Shown: positions 25,835-34,152, counted from the stretch's first letter. The stretch is DNA of 35,145 nt from Chitinophaga pinensis (GCA_945865295.1 CAMBDE010000018.1:1-35145); one strand, 5' to 3'. The notes: a model not told the origin generated them from the letters alone. Numbers and translations are program-made.

Positions 25835-26932
25835 TTAACGGATACTATAAAAAGCCCCTCCATGGGGGAGGATGAGCCCGTTTAATTCGAGGGTTAATAA
25901 ATGCGTGGAAAGCAAGCCTATATTGAGATTGAATAGATTGGCGAGCTGATCCTGGTGGATGGGGCTTTGCTTGGCAATAGTGGCTAAAATTTCTTGGCAA
26001 ATAGGGCTTATGTCAAAGGGCAATGGCTTTTGGATAGGGGTTTTACTGTCTGGAACTGCCCAGCCCAGGCTTTCTAATAATTGGGTGGGGTTTTGGTATA
26101 ATTGAGCAGTATTCGAGCGAACGAGTGCAAGGCAGCCCGAACTTTTTTGGTCTGTAATCTTGCCCGGCACTGCGAACACTTCTCTATTATAACCTCTTGC
26201 AAGCCCAGCCGTAATCATACTTCCGCCCTGCACTTGAGATTCAATCACGATGGTGGCATCGGTCATGCCTGCCACAATGCGATTGCGTTTTGGAAATTGA
26301 TAAGGCAGTGGTTGGGTATTGCTGGTATTTTCTGAAAGGATCCCACCGTGATCCAACATTTTATTTGCAAGGTGATGATGTTGTGCTGGGTAGATGCTAT
26401 CCAATCCAGTTGCTATCACGCCCCAATTTGGAATTTTTAATTGACAGGCTTTTTCATGCACCATGCCGTCAATACCCAATGCCAAACCACTGACCACACC
26501 CAAATTTAAATGTTGAATGCCTTCGAGTAATTCTTGAATCACTTTATCCGCATAGAGCGTGTGGTTGCGTGTGCCAACAATGCTAATTAAAAAAGGAAGG
26601 TTCCATTTTTTTGATCCTTTTGAAAACAAGACAGTGGGCGCGTCTTCACATTGCATCAATCTATTTGGATAGTCTGCGTCTTCTAAGCATGTTGTTTCAA
26701 TATTCAATCTTTTGATGGTGGAGAGTTCTTCTGAAGCTGCTTTTAAAGGCCATGGGGATAGGAGGCTTTCGATAGATTTTAGTTCAAGATCCATCAAAGC
26801 TTTTCCTCCTTGCTTACATGCATTGTAAATAGACATGGCAGAGCCAAATACATGGATTAATTTTTTTCGTTCATATAGATTGATACCATATAATTGTGAA
26901 AAAGCAATGGCATATAAAACGGATGGATTCAT
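25835..26932 (-). CDS. dprA: DNA-processing protein A
   Basis: 365 residues. DprA protects incoming single-stranded DNA and loads RecA during natural transformation. An N-terminal helical (SAM-like) segment is followed by the Rossmann-like core (about 65-290) with SIVGTRN, VSGLALGIDGMVHEKAC, GVIATGLDSIYPAQH, FPKRNRIVAGM, VIESQVQGGSMITAGLARGYNR-type motifs and AVPGK, and then a C-terminal winged-helix domain (about 305-365). It lies 42 bases upstream of guaB on the same strand. The 120 bases before it show no strong promoter, so read-through from the OmpA-like gene is possible. Confidence 0.95.
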   Translation of the reverse strand: MNPSVLYAIAFSQLYGINLYERKKLIHVFGSAMSIYNACKQGGKALMDLELKSIESLLSPWPLKAASEELSTIKRLNIETTCLEDADYPNRLMQCEDAPTVLFSKGSKKWNLPFLISIVGTRNHTLYADKVIQELLEGIQHLNLGVVSGLALGIDGMVHEKACQLKIPNWGVIATGLDSIYPAQHHHLANKMLDHGGILSENTSNTQPLPYQFPKRNRIVAGMTDATIVIESQVQGGSMITAGLARGYNREVFAVPGKITDQKSSGCLALVRSNTAQLYQNPTQLLESLGWAVPDSKTPIQKPLPFDISPICQEILATIAKQSPIHQDQLANLFNLNIGLLSTHLLTLELNGLILPHGGAFYSIR

Positions 26933-27052
26933 TGCTTGAAAATCCTAAATAAATCAAATCAGCATTCAAGTATTAATACGCGAATTAAATTCAAAAAAGT
27001 CGTTCATATATAATTCAATGTGCGATAGGGATACGCTTTTGTAAGCTTGATT

Positions 27053-28954
27053 TTACTTAAGCGTAATCGTAAAACTGGTTCTTCTATTTTTAGCCCTGCC
27101 AGCTGCTGTTTTGTTATCTGCGATTGGCTGGGTTGCGCCCAATCCCTTGCGCTCTATACGATTCGCCGCAATGCCTTTTTGTTGCAAGTAATCCCCAATG
27201 GCGTTGGCTCTTTGTAAAGAAAGTAAATTATTTTGTGCTGCTGAGCCAGTATTATCTGTATGTCCCTCAATTAAAACTTGCGCATTCAATGTATTTTTTA
27301 AATAATTCACCAATGCATCTAACTCAACACTAGATATCGCTTGTAAAATAGCAGCATTGGTTTCAAAATATACTTGGTTAAATATTTTTGTAAACTCTTT
27401 TTCAATTGGGTTCAATGCGAAATCAAATGTTTTTCCTGCCATGTTTCTTAAGCTTTCTATTGGAAGGATGCTGCTCAAATAATCATGGTCTGGACTATTA
27501 ATTTTTAAGCCTAGGCTGTCAAAATAAGGCAGGGCCAATAAAAATTGACCCATACTGTCAATTTGCATTTCCATCATTGGATAACCAGATGCAGGATCAA
27601 CTATTTGCAATTCAGCAGCAAGGGATTTTTTTGTTTTCGCATCTATAATTCGCCCTTTGATATACCAAGTTTTAAAGGCTCTTGTGTTTTCGGCTAAAGT
27701 GATTTTATAAATATCCAATTCGCCTCTACTATCGGATCTATCACTAGCGATATACGCAGTGGCACCATTGCTTGCAACAGCAATACTACCTTCATTGTCA
27801 TAAGTATTGATAGGATATCCAAGATTAACGGGTGTGGTCCAGTTGCCATCAATTTTTTTTCTTGATACATAAATATCTGAGCCACCGAATCCGGCGCGCC
27901 CATTGCTCGAAAAATATAAACTCTGATTATCGGCATGGATGAATGGGGTTTGGTCGTCACCTTTTGTATTGATGGATGGTCCAAGGTTGATGGCTTCTTC
28001 CCAATAGCCTTTTTCATTTTTAAAAGAAACATAAATATCAATACCGCCATAGCCGTCGGGGCGGTTGCTGGCAAAATAAATAGCATTGCCATCGGGGGCA
28101 ATACTTGGCGCGCTATCCCAAAAATCACTATTGATATTTTGACCTAAATTTTTTGGCTTTGACCATCCCCATGGGCTGCGTTGCACTTTATAAATATCAT
28201 AGCGCCCATAACCTTGTTCTGCATAATCTGCAGCGTAGTATAATGTTTGCAGATCGGCACTCAAACTCATGCTGCCTTTTTTTGCCGCAAAATTTAAAGT
28301 ATCAGATAATGGAGTGGCAGCGGAAAATCCGTTTATACCCATACTACTGGTATAAAAATCTTCTCGACTTAAATTCAATCTGCGCATGAATAAAAATAAA
28401 CTGTCTTGAATACTCACAATTGGAAAATACTCAGAAGCAGGGGAGTTGATACTGTCTCCCATATTATGGATGCTAATTTCGGGCGCCATTTTTTCTGCAA
28501 TGGCAAATTGACAAACTGCGTACAATGCAGTTGCTTTTTCCTTTAAATAAGCTGGTAAACTATTATTGCTAAAATAAGGTACTAGTAGTTTATAAGAAGC
28601 ATCGTACCTTCCAAGACTAGCAAGCGCAATGCCTTGTTTTACTAAAAATGGAACAGCTGCAGCGCTATCTATTTTTTTAATTTGATGATAATAGGGAATG
28701 GCTTTTTGAAAATCTTTTTGATCATGGTATACCTGAAACAAAGCAATAGCGGGATCTACATATTGACTATCTTTTGAAGCAGCAAGCGTAAAAAACTGAA
28801 TGGCTTTTTGGGTATCATTATTATTCAATGCACTTATACCAGCTTCATAGTTTTGTAAAGCTTGTTTGGTCTGCCCCAATACAATATGGCTGCTAAAAAA
28901 TAGGCAACAAATTAAAAGTGCAAAACCTTTTTGGTATCGTAATAAAAAATACAT
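27053..28954 (-). CDS. TPR - PD40 - OmpA-like envelope protein (PorE-like architecture)
   Basis: 633 residues. Order: N-terminal signal (hydrophobic stretch FALLICCLFFSSHIVLGQ), tetratricopeptide repeats (about 30-150), a PD40-type beta-propeller (about 165-400, repeated units such as APDGNAIYFASNRPDGYGG and SSNGRAGFGGSDIYVS), a small regulatory-type beta domain (KGRIIDAKTKKSLAAELQIVD, about 410-490), and an OmpA peptidoglycan-binding domain (about 528-633, IEGHTDNTGSAAQNNLLSLQRA). This is the order described for PorE of the type IX secretion system, but Bacteroidota have many such paralogues. The cysteines in the signal do not fit a good lipobox. It probably sits at the outer membrane facing the periplasm. 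It begins 33 bases after queE. Confidence 0.82.
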   Translation of the reverse strand: MYFLLRYQKGFALLICCLFFSSHIVLGQTKQALQNYEAGISALNNNDTQKAIQFFTLAASKDSQYVDPAIALFQVYHDQKDFQKAIPYYHQIKKIDSAAAVPFLVKQGIALASLGRYDASYKLLVPYFSNNSLPAYLKEKATALYAVCQFAIAEKMAPEISIHNMGDSINSPASEYFPIVSIQDSLFLFMRRLNLSREDFYTSSMGINGFSAATPLSDTLNFAAKKGSMSLSADLQTLYYAADYAEQGYGRYDIYKVQRSPWGWSKPKNLGQNINSDFWDSAPSIAPDGNAIYFASNRPDGYGGIDIYVSFKNEKGYWEEAINLGPSINTKGDDQTPFIHADNQSLYFSSNGRAGFGGSDIYVSRKKIDGNWTTPVNLGYPINTYDNEGSIAVASNGATAYIASDRSDSRGELDIYKITLAENTRAFKTWYIKGRIIDAKTKKSLAAELQIVDPASGYPMMEMQIDSMGQFLLALPYFDSLGLKINSPDHDYLSSILPIESLRNMAGKTFDFALNPIEKEFTKIFNQVYFETNAAILQAISSVELDALVNYLKNTLNAQVLIEGHTDNTGSAAQNNLLSLQRANAIGDYLQQKGIAANRIERKGLGATQPIADNKTAAGRAKNRRTSFTITLK

Positions 28955-28987
28955 CTGTAATAAAGATAGTATAAGTACTTAAATGAA

Positions 28988-29596
28988 TTAAGGAACTTGG
29001 ATATACTTATGTAATTGCGCGCTTAATTCCCAGCTTGGGTTGGACTTGATGTATTCAATGACTAATGGTGTCATGGCATCTGACTTCTCCCACTCAGGTT
29101 GTAGGTATTTTTTGCAATCCGTATGAACATCGTTCACAAAGGAATTGGCCCAGTCGAAATCAGATTTGTTAAAAACAACCACTTTTAATTCGTCCGCAGC
29201 TTTTACAGACTCATTCAAAGGAGCTTTGAATTTTTTTGGCGACAAACAAACCCAATCCCAAGAGCCACTCATAGGGCTGGATCCCGAAGTTTCAATATGT
29301 GTCTGAAATCCTGCAGCTTTTAGCGCAGTTGTTAAAGGGTCTAATTGATGTAATAAGGGTTCGCCGCCAGTTACAATGGCTATGCGGCTTGGATGCGCGA
29401 CTGCAGCAGATACAATTTCTTGCACAGATAATACTGGATGTTTGCTTGCATCCCAACTATCTTTTACATCACACCAAACACAACCCACATCACATCCAGC
29501 TAAGCGAATAAAAAAAGCAGCTTTGCCCTGATGATAACCTTCACCTTGTAAAGAATAAAAAAGTTCCATTACTGGATAAGAGGATGCGTTGCTCAA
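28988..29596 (-). CDS. queE: 7-carboxy-7-deazaguanine synthase (radical SAM)
   Basis: 202 residues from the TTG at 29596, or 193 from the ATG at 29569. I prefer the TTG because YPVMELFYSLQGEG reads as family sequence from YPV onward and no other start precedes it. The enzyme makes CDG from CPH4 in queuosine/preQ0 synthesis. The radical SAM cysteines are in CDVGCVWCD (35, 39, 42 from the TTG), followed by the SAM-binding VTGGEPLL. It lies 18 bases after folD and 33 before the OmpA-like gene, in the same run. No other que genes are in the window. Confidence 0.92.
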   Translation of the reverse strand: MSNASSYPVMELFYSLQGEGYHQGKAAFFIRLAGCDVGCVWCDVKDSWDASKHPVLSVQEIVSAAVAHPSRIAIVTGGEPLLHQLDPLTTALKAAGFQTHIETSGSSPMSGSWDWVCLSPKKFKAPLNESVKAADELKVVVFNKSDFDWANSFVNDVHTDCKKYLQPEWEKSDAMTPLVIEYIKSNPSWELSAQLHKYIQVP

Positions 29597-29614
29597 TGTA
29601 TTGATTTAAATGAT

Positions 29615-30493
29615 TTATAAACCTTGGTAGGCTTTCATTGTATTTTTTAATAAGCCTGCGATGGTCATTAAACCAACCCCACCTGGAACAGGTGTGACTG
29701 CAGATGCGACTGTAATGGCAGATGCATAATTTACATCTCCTTTAATTCTAAAACCTTTTGCTGCAGTGGCGTCTGTAACCCTAGTAATACCAACATCAAT
29801 GATCACTGCGCCTGGCTTGATCATACTCGCGTCTATAAAATCAGGCATACCCACAGCAACAACAACAATGTCTGCTTTGGAACAGATGTCAATTAAGTCT
29901 TCTTTTGGTGTATATCTATGACAACAAGTAACAGTACAATTACCTTGTGGATGATCTGAGCTTAATAAAATACTCATTGGTCTTCCTACAATATTACTCC
30001 TTCCAATCACCACAGCACGCTTCCCTTTGGTCTCAATATTAAAATGTTCTAACATTAGTAGCACACCATATGGTGTTGCTGGAATAAATGTATTCAGTCC
30101 TTGCACTAGTTTACCGACATTGGAGGGATGAAATCCATCCACATCTTTTTTAGGATCAATCGCCTCAATCACTTTTGCGTCGTCAATATGTTTAGGAAGA
30201 GGAAGTTGTACTAAAATACCATCTACATTTTCGTTGCTATTCAATGCTTCAATCTGTGCTAATAATGCTGCCTCTGATACGGTCTCTTCGAAACGGAAAA
30301 GGGAAGAACCAAATCCGGTCTCTTCGCAGTTTCTTACTTTACTTGCTACATAAGTTTCGCTAGCACCATTGTTGCCCACTAAAATAGCTGCTAAATGGGG
30401 CGTTCTTTTTCCCGCAGCCTTTAATGCTGTAGTTTGTTCTAATAAGCTTGCCTTGACTGCCGCTGAGGCTATTTTTCCGTCTAATACTAACAT
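29615..30493 (-). CDS. folD: Methylene-tetrahydrofolate dehydrogenase / methenyl-THF cyclohydrolase
   Basis: 292 residues, full-length bifunctional FolD interconverting methylene- and formyl-tetrahydrofolate for purine and fMet synthesis. The cyclohydrolase Lys is in ETYVASK (Tyr48, Lys52). DGILVQLPLPKH, the cofactor-site GRSNIVGRP and the terminal PVPGGVGLMT are present. TAAATTTG on the minus strand (30498-30505), a consensus -7 box, ends four bases before the ATG, again implying a leaderless message, though the -33 element is poor. It opens the long minus-strand run. Confidence 0.97.
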   Translation of the reverse strand: MLVLDGKIASAAVKASLLEQTTALKAAGKRTPHLAAILVGNNGASETYVASKVRNCEETGFGSSLFRFEETVSEAALLAQIEALNSNENVDGILVQLPLPKHIDDAKVIEAIDPKKDVDGFHPSNVGKLVQGLNTFIPATPYGVLLMLEHFNIETKGKRAVVIGRSNIVGRPMSILLSSDHPQGNCTVTCCHRYTPKEDLIDICSKADIVVVAVGMPDFIDASMIKPGAVIIDVGITRVTDATAAKGFRIKGDVNYASAITVASAVTPVPGGVGLMTIAGLLKNTMKAYQGL

Positions 30494-30530
30494 GGCGCAA
30501 ATTTAGTTCTTTTTAAGATTCGTTCCCTCG

Positions 30531-30538
30531 TATCTTTG
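30531..30538 (+). promoter_or_regulatory. -7 box of the DUF3467 gene
   Basis: TATCTTTG matches TAnnTTTG exactly, 17 bases before the ATG; no clear TTTG is seen about 20 bases upstream. It is divergent from the folD box, the two lying 25 bases apart. Confidence 0.45.
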
Positions 30539-30555
30539 GACTCTTAATTTAGATT

Positions 30556-30864
30556 ATGGAACAAAACCCGAACCAACCTTTAAATATCGAAATCTCAGAA
30601 GAGATTGCCGAAGGTACTTATGCCAACTTGGCGATTATTACGCATAGCAATGCTGAGTTTGTGATTGACTTTGTAAATGTGATGCCAGGCACCCCTAAGA
30701 GCAAAGTAAAGTCTCGTGTGATTTTAACACCGATGCATGCCAAGCGTTTTATGAAAGCCATGGTAGAAAACATTGAAAGATATGAAGCTGCGCATGGTCC
30801 AATTGGGGATATGGAGCAAATAGAGATCCCAATGAATTTTGGCGGTCCAACTGCTCAGGCCTAG
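30556..30864 (+). CDS. DUF3467 domain protein
   Basis: 102 residues, acidic and cytosolic-looking. The core EEIAEGTYANLAIITHSNAEFVIDF, MPGTPKSKVKSRVILTP and HAKRFMKAMVENIERYE match DUF3467, a small conserved family of unknown function in Bacteroidota and other phyla. The gene is divergent from folD and convergent with radC, with 14 bases to the end of radC, so it is monocistronic. Confidence 0.85.
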   Translation: MEQNPNQPLNIEISEEIAEGTYANLAIITHSNAEFVIDFVNVMPGTPKSKVKSRVILTPMHAKRFMKAMVENIERYEAAHGPIGDMEQIEIPMNFGGPTAQA

Positions 30865-30878
30865 TTGTTAAAGACAGT

Positions 30879-31571
30879 CTACCAATTAGGATGCTGTTCT
30901 GCATAGCTATAATAGCCCTCTGAGCTGACGATTAAATGGTCAATTAATTTAATGTCAAAAAGTGCAGCCCCTTTCTTGATTTTTTCTGTCAGGGTATCAT
31001 CCATCCTGCTGGGTTTTAATTGCCCACTTGGGTGGTTGTGGCAGATGATAAAACCAGTGGCGCCGTGACTAATCACCAGTTTAAAAACAATTCTTGGATC
31101 GGCCACCGTGCCTGTAATTCCACCCTCACTTAACACAGCCTCGTGGATGATTTTATTTGCTTGATTCAATAAGAGCAACATAAATACTTCACGTTGTTCA
31201 AACTGCAATTTATTTTTAAGATGCATGGCCACATCACGGCTATGATGAATGGTGGCTTGCTTGTCCATTAAATCAATCCTTCTGGAACCAAGTTCTATAG
31301 CGGCTAAGATCCGCACTGCTTTGATCTTTCCAATCCCTTTAATTTTTAGATTCACGATATCGCGCACACTATAAGCAGCAAATTTTTTCAGGCTATTATC
31401 TGTGGTAGCCAATAAGCTTCTGGCTAATTCAATGGCATTTTGTGTAGCTGTGCCATGTTGAATTAAAATGGCTAATAATTCTACATCGCTTAAATGGTCG
31501 GCGCCCTTGGTACTAAATTTATAGATGGGTTGATCCTCTTCTGCCCAAAGTCGGATATTGCTGGCTTGCAT
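30879..31571 (-). CDS. radC: RadC family JAB-domain protein
   Basis: 230 residues from the ATG at 31571 (an in-frame TTG at 31577 is possible). An N-terminal helix-hairpin-helix part (LSDVELLAILIQHGTATQNAIELARSLL, and IKGIGKIKAVRILAAIELG) precedes a JAB/MPN metal-binding domain with ICHNHPSGQLKPSRMDD, the complete JAMM motif. Despite its name, a direct repair role is not established. TATATTTG on the minus strand, 13 bases before the ATG, fits the -7 consensus. Its promoter region faces that of prs. Confidence 0.93.
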   Translation of the reverse strand: MQASNIRLWAEEDQPIYKFSTKGADHLSDVELLAILIQHGTATQNAIELARSLLATTDNSLKKFAAYSVRDIVNLKIKGIGKIKAVRILAAIELGSRRIDLMDKQATIHHSRDVAMHLKNKLQFEQREVFMLLLLNQANKIIHEAVLSEGGITGTVADPRIVFKLVISHGATGFIICHNHPSGQLKPSRMDDTLTEKIKKGAALFDIKLIDHLIVSSEGYYSYAEQHPNW

Positions 31572-31712
31572 AAACAATTTTGTTCAAATATATTTTTTAT
31601 AGAACTGCTAATTCTGCGTACAAATACCGGCTTCTTGCAGGCAGTTGTGCATAACTTGACTTTTTGTTGAAAATTTGCAGCAGAATAGCCAAAAACATGT
31701 GTACGATATCAA

Positions 31713-31720
31713 TACCTTTG
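31713..31720 (+). promoter_or_regulatory. Probable -7 box of prs
   Basis: TACCTTTG matches TAnnTTTG exactly, 20 bases before the ATG at 31741. No convincing -33 element is seen. Confidence 0.4.
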
Positions 31721-31740
31721 AAGCACATTTTACCCTTATG

Positions 31741-32694
31741 AACCCTTCAGTTAAAATTTTCGCGGGCAACGGCTCGCAGGCACTTGCCGAAAAAATTGCA
31801 CAACGTTTTGGCGCCCCCATTGGTAAAATAAATATCCAAAAATTTAGCGACGGTGAATTCCAGCCTATCTTTTTGGAAAGTATCAGAGGGGACTATGTTT
31901 TTTTAGTTCAAAGTACCTATGCACCAACCGATAATTTAATGGAATTATTGATGATGATTGATGCTGCTAAAAGAGCGAGCGCTTATAAAATCATTGCAGT
32001 TGTGCCTTATTATGGTTTTGCTAGACAAGATCGTAAAGACAAACCCCGTGTGGCGATAGGTGCAAAATTAATTGCTACATTATTAGAAGCAGCAGGCGCG
32101 AACAGGGTGATCACAATGGACCTTCACGCTGCACAAATTCAAGGCTTCTTTGATGTGCCAGTAGACCACTTAGATAGTTCAGCTATTTTTATCCCTTATA
32201 TAGAATCTCTTAATTTACAGAACCTAGCTTTTGCTGCACCGGACGTAGGAAGTACCAACCGTGTGCGTGAAGTAGCGAACTATTTTAATGCAGAAATGGT
32301 AATCTGTGATAAGCATAGAAAACGTGCCAATGAGATTGCAAGCATGGTGGTGATTGGAGATGTGACTGGAAAGGATATCGTGATCATAGATGATATCTGT
32401 GACACCGGAGGGACTTTGGTTAAAGCAGCTGCCTTATTAAAAGAGAAAGGCGCAAGAACGGTGCGTGCATTGATTACCCATCCGGTTTTAAGTGGCAAAG
32501 CCTACGAGAACATCGACAACTCTGTTTTAGAAGAACTAGTTGTTTGTGATACCATTCCTTTGAAATCTGAAACAAGTAAAATCAAGGTATTGACCGTAGC
32601 CGACTTGTTTGCTATCGCAATTCGCAATGCCTATGAAAATAAGAGTATTACCAGCCTATTTGTGCATTCACAATTGAAGGCTAGAAATCAGTAA
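31741..32694 (+). CDS. prs: Ribose-phosphate pyrophosphokinase (PRPP synthetase)
   Basis: 317 residues from the ATG at 31741; the frame runs back to a TTG at 31675, but homologues begin near VKIFAGN and the promoter box lies inside the extension. It makes PRPP from ribose 5-phosphate and ATP for purines, pyrimidines, His and Trp. SDGEFQPIF, the ATP/Mg site MDLHAAQIQGFFD, the flexible loop KHRKRAN and the PRPP-binding IIDDICDTGGT (about 215-225) are present. A terminator follows, which also overlaps the promoter of rplY. Confidence 0.97.
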   Translation, partial: NPSVKIFAGNGSQALAEKIAQRFGAPIGKINIQKFSDGEFQPIFLESIRGDYVFLVQSTYAPTDNLMELLMMIDAAKRASAYKIIAVVPYYGFARQDRKDKPRVAIGAKLIATLLEAAGANRVITMDLHAAQIQGFFDVPVDHLDSSAIFIPYIESLNLQNLAFAAPDVGSTNRVREVANYFNAEMVICDKHRKRANEIASMVVIGDVTGKDIVIIDDICDTGGTLVKAAALLKEKGARTVRALITHPVLSGKAYENIDNSVLEELVVCDTIPLKSETSKIKVLTVADLFAIAIRNAYENKSITSLFVHSQLKARNQ

Positions 32695-32726
32695 TAGACT
32701 GATTTTCAATAGAATATAAATAATTA

Positions 32727-32752
32727 GGAGCAACTTTGGTTGCTTCTTTTTA
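32727..32752 (+). terminator. Terminator of prs
   Basis: An eight-pair stem, GGAGCAAC (32727-32734) and GTTGCTTC (32739-32746), has a TTTG loop and is followed by TTTTTA. The loop TTTG (32735-32738) is also the -33 element of the rplY promoter. Confidence 0.7.
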
Positions 32753-32766
32753 TTTCATTACCTTTG
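32735..32766 (+). promoter_or_regulatory. Promoter of rplY
   Basis: TTTG (32735-32738), a 20-base spacer and TACCTTTG (32759-32766) match the consensus, 24 bases before the ATG. The upstream half is the prs terminator hairpin. Confidence 0.65.
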
Positions 32767-32790
32767 CCGTCCATATTTAAATTTTAAACC

Positions 32791-33378
32791 ATGAAGACAA
32801 TTACAATCGAAGGACACTTGAGGACCGAGTCTGGCAAAAAAGCCGCCCGCCAAATCCGCTCTCAAGAAAACGTGCCAGCTGTAATTTACGGGGGTGCTAC
32901 AGAAGTGAACTTTTATGCTTCTGCAAAGGCTTTTAAGCCTTTAGTGTACACAAGTGAATTCTTAATCGCTGAAGTTACTGTAGACGGAAAAAAATACAGA
33001 AGTATTTTGAAAGATCTACAATTTGACAAAGTATCTGATTTATTATTACACGTTGACTTATTAGAGTTAGTGGATGATAAGAAAGTCGTAGCTACTTTAC
33101 CATTAAAATTTGTTGGAGCATCTGTAGGTGTGAAAGCAGGTGGTAAATTAGTTTCTAAAGTAAAAGCGGTTAAAGTGAAAGCTTATCCAAAAGACTTAAG
33201 AGAATTTATCGAATTAGATATCACTAATTTAGAATTGAACGCAAACTTACGTATCGAAGATATTAAAGTACCAAACATGGAGATCATGAACTCTCCACGT
33301 ATACCGGTTGCTTCTGTAGTAATGACACGTCAATTAAAACAAGAAGAATCAGAGGCTGCAAAAGCAGATAAGAAATAA
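32791..33378 (+). CDS. rplY: Ribosomal protein bL25 (Ctc/TL5 form)
   Basis: 195 residues: an N-terminal 5S rRNA-binding L25 domain (1-90, with SGKKAARQIRSQENVPAVIYGG) and a C-terminal TL5-type beta domain (about 95-185), as in the longer general stress-related form, ending in a charged Glu/Ala/Lys tail. It binds 5S rRNA in the large subunit. It has its own promoter and a strong terminator and is followed by pth, a common neighbour in bacteria. Confidence 0.94.
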   Translation: MKTITIEGHLRTESGKKAARQIRSQENVPAVIYGGATEVNFYASAKAFKPLVYTSEFLIAEVTVDGKKYRSILKDLQFDKVSDLLLHVDLLELVDDKKVVATLPLKFVGASVGVKAGGKLVSKVKAVKVKAYPKDLREFIELDITNLELNANLRIEDIKVPNMEIMNSPRIPVASVVMTRQLKQEESEAAKADKK

Positions 33379-33395
33379 TTCAAATTCATTTGAAT
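33378..33395. repeat. Perfect 8-2-8 palindrome after rplY
   Basis: ATTCAAAT-TC-ATTTGAAT starts at the last base of the rplY stop codon and precedes the terminator by five bases. Function unknown. Confidence 0.5.
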
Positions 33396-33400
33396 ATCAA

Positions 33401-33432
33401 AACCCTCTGAGCAATCAGGGGGTTTGTTTTTA
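33401..33432 (+). terminator. Rho-independent terminator of rplY
   Basis: A ten-pair stem, AACCCTCTGA (33401-33410) and TCAGGGGGTT (33415-33424), one G-T pair, has a stable GCAA tetraloop and is followed by TGTTTTT. Confidence 0.85.
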
Positions 33433-33469
33433 TTGGCAGCCTTTAAGAATTTAAGGCTGCCAATAAAAA
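33427..33469. repeat. Perfect 17-bp inverted repeat
   Basis: Arm 33427-33443 (T5-ATTGGCAGCCTT) is the exact complement of 33453-33469 (AAGGCTGCCAAT-A5), with a nine-base loop. T- and A-runs at the ends would let it act as a terminator on the minus strand as well. It follows the rplY terminator with shared T residues. Confidence 0.75.
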
Positions 33470-33484
33470 CCTCTGATGATTTTA

Positions 33485-33504
33485 AAAATCGCAGAAGCGA
33501 TTTT
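33485..33504. repeat. Perfect 8-bp hairpin with AGAA loop
   Basis: AAAATCGC-AGAA-GCGATTTT, directly after the repeated 15-mer acctctgatgatttt (33469-33483), in the leader region of pth. This is the third structured element in about 100 bases. Confidence 0.6.
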
Positions 33505-33560
33505 GGGGTTTAGGGGGTAACTGGAAGAATTTTCTTTACTTTTGAATACGAAGAAATCAT

Positions 33561-34142
33561 ATGTCAAAATTTTTACTCATAGGCTTAGGGAATGTAGGTG
33601 CAGAATATGCGCATACCCGTCATAATATTGGGTTTGACGTATTGGATGCTTTTGTGATTAAGCATGGCGGCTTTTTTAAAATAGACCGCTTGGCCGAAGT
33701 CGCTGAGATCAAATGGAAAGGCAAAACCTTTATTTGTGTCAAGCCGACTACTTTCATGAACCTGAGTGGCAAGGCTTTTAAATATTGGATGGATAAAGAG
33801 AAAATCGCTTTGGAAAATACCTTAACGATAGTGGATGATTTAGCATTGCCTACTTCAAAAATTCGTTTGCGTGCATCGGGTTCAGACGCAGGACACAATG
33901 GTTTAAAAGATATTCAATTGACATTGGGCACGGACGCTTATCCTAAATTAAGATTTGGTATTGGGAATGATTTTGCAAAGGGACAACAGATAGATTTTGT
34001 GTTGGGCAGATGGGTACAAAAAGAAAGAAAATTGATAGATTTAAAAATTGAAAAATCGGTAGAAGTCATAGAGTCATTTGCGACGATAGGATTATCAAGA
34101 ACGATGACCTTTGCTAATGGATTGGATATTAAAGAAGATTAA
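33561..34142 (+). CDS. pth: Peptidyl-tRNA hydrolase
   Basis: 193 residues. It frees tRNA from stalled peptidyl-tRNA. The catalytic His21 in TRHNIGF, Asn67 in PTTFMNLSG, Asp92 in IVDDLALP and GHNGLKDI are all present. TACTTTTG (33537-33544), a consensus -7 box, lies 16 bases before the ATG. The FAH-family gene starts ten bases after the stop and is probably co-transcribed. Confidence 0.96.
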   Translation: MSKFLLIGLGNVGAEYAHTRHNIGFDVLDAFVIKHGGFFKIDRLAEVAEIKWKGKTFICVKPTTFMNLSGKAFKYWMDKEKIALENTLTIVDDLALPTSKIRLRASGSDAGHNGLKDIQLTLGTDAYPKLRFGIGNDFAKGQQIDFVLGRWVQKERKLIDLKIEKSVEVIESFATIGLSRTMTFANGLDIKED

Positions 34143-34152
34143 AAAATATTGT

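Noticed and set aside
33476..33520. 14-codon frame (MILKIAEAI...) before pth as a leader peptide
   Set aside because: It is formed by the 8-bp hairpin itself; it has no regulatory codon run and no attenuator-like alternative structure that I could see.
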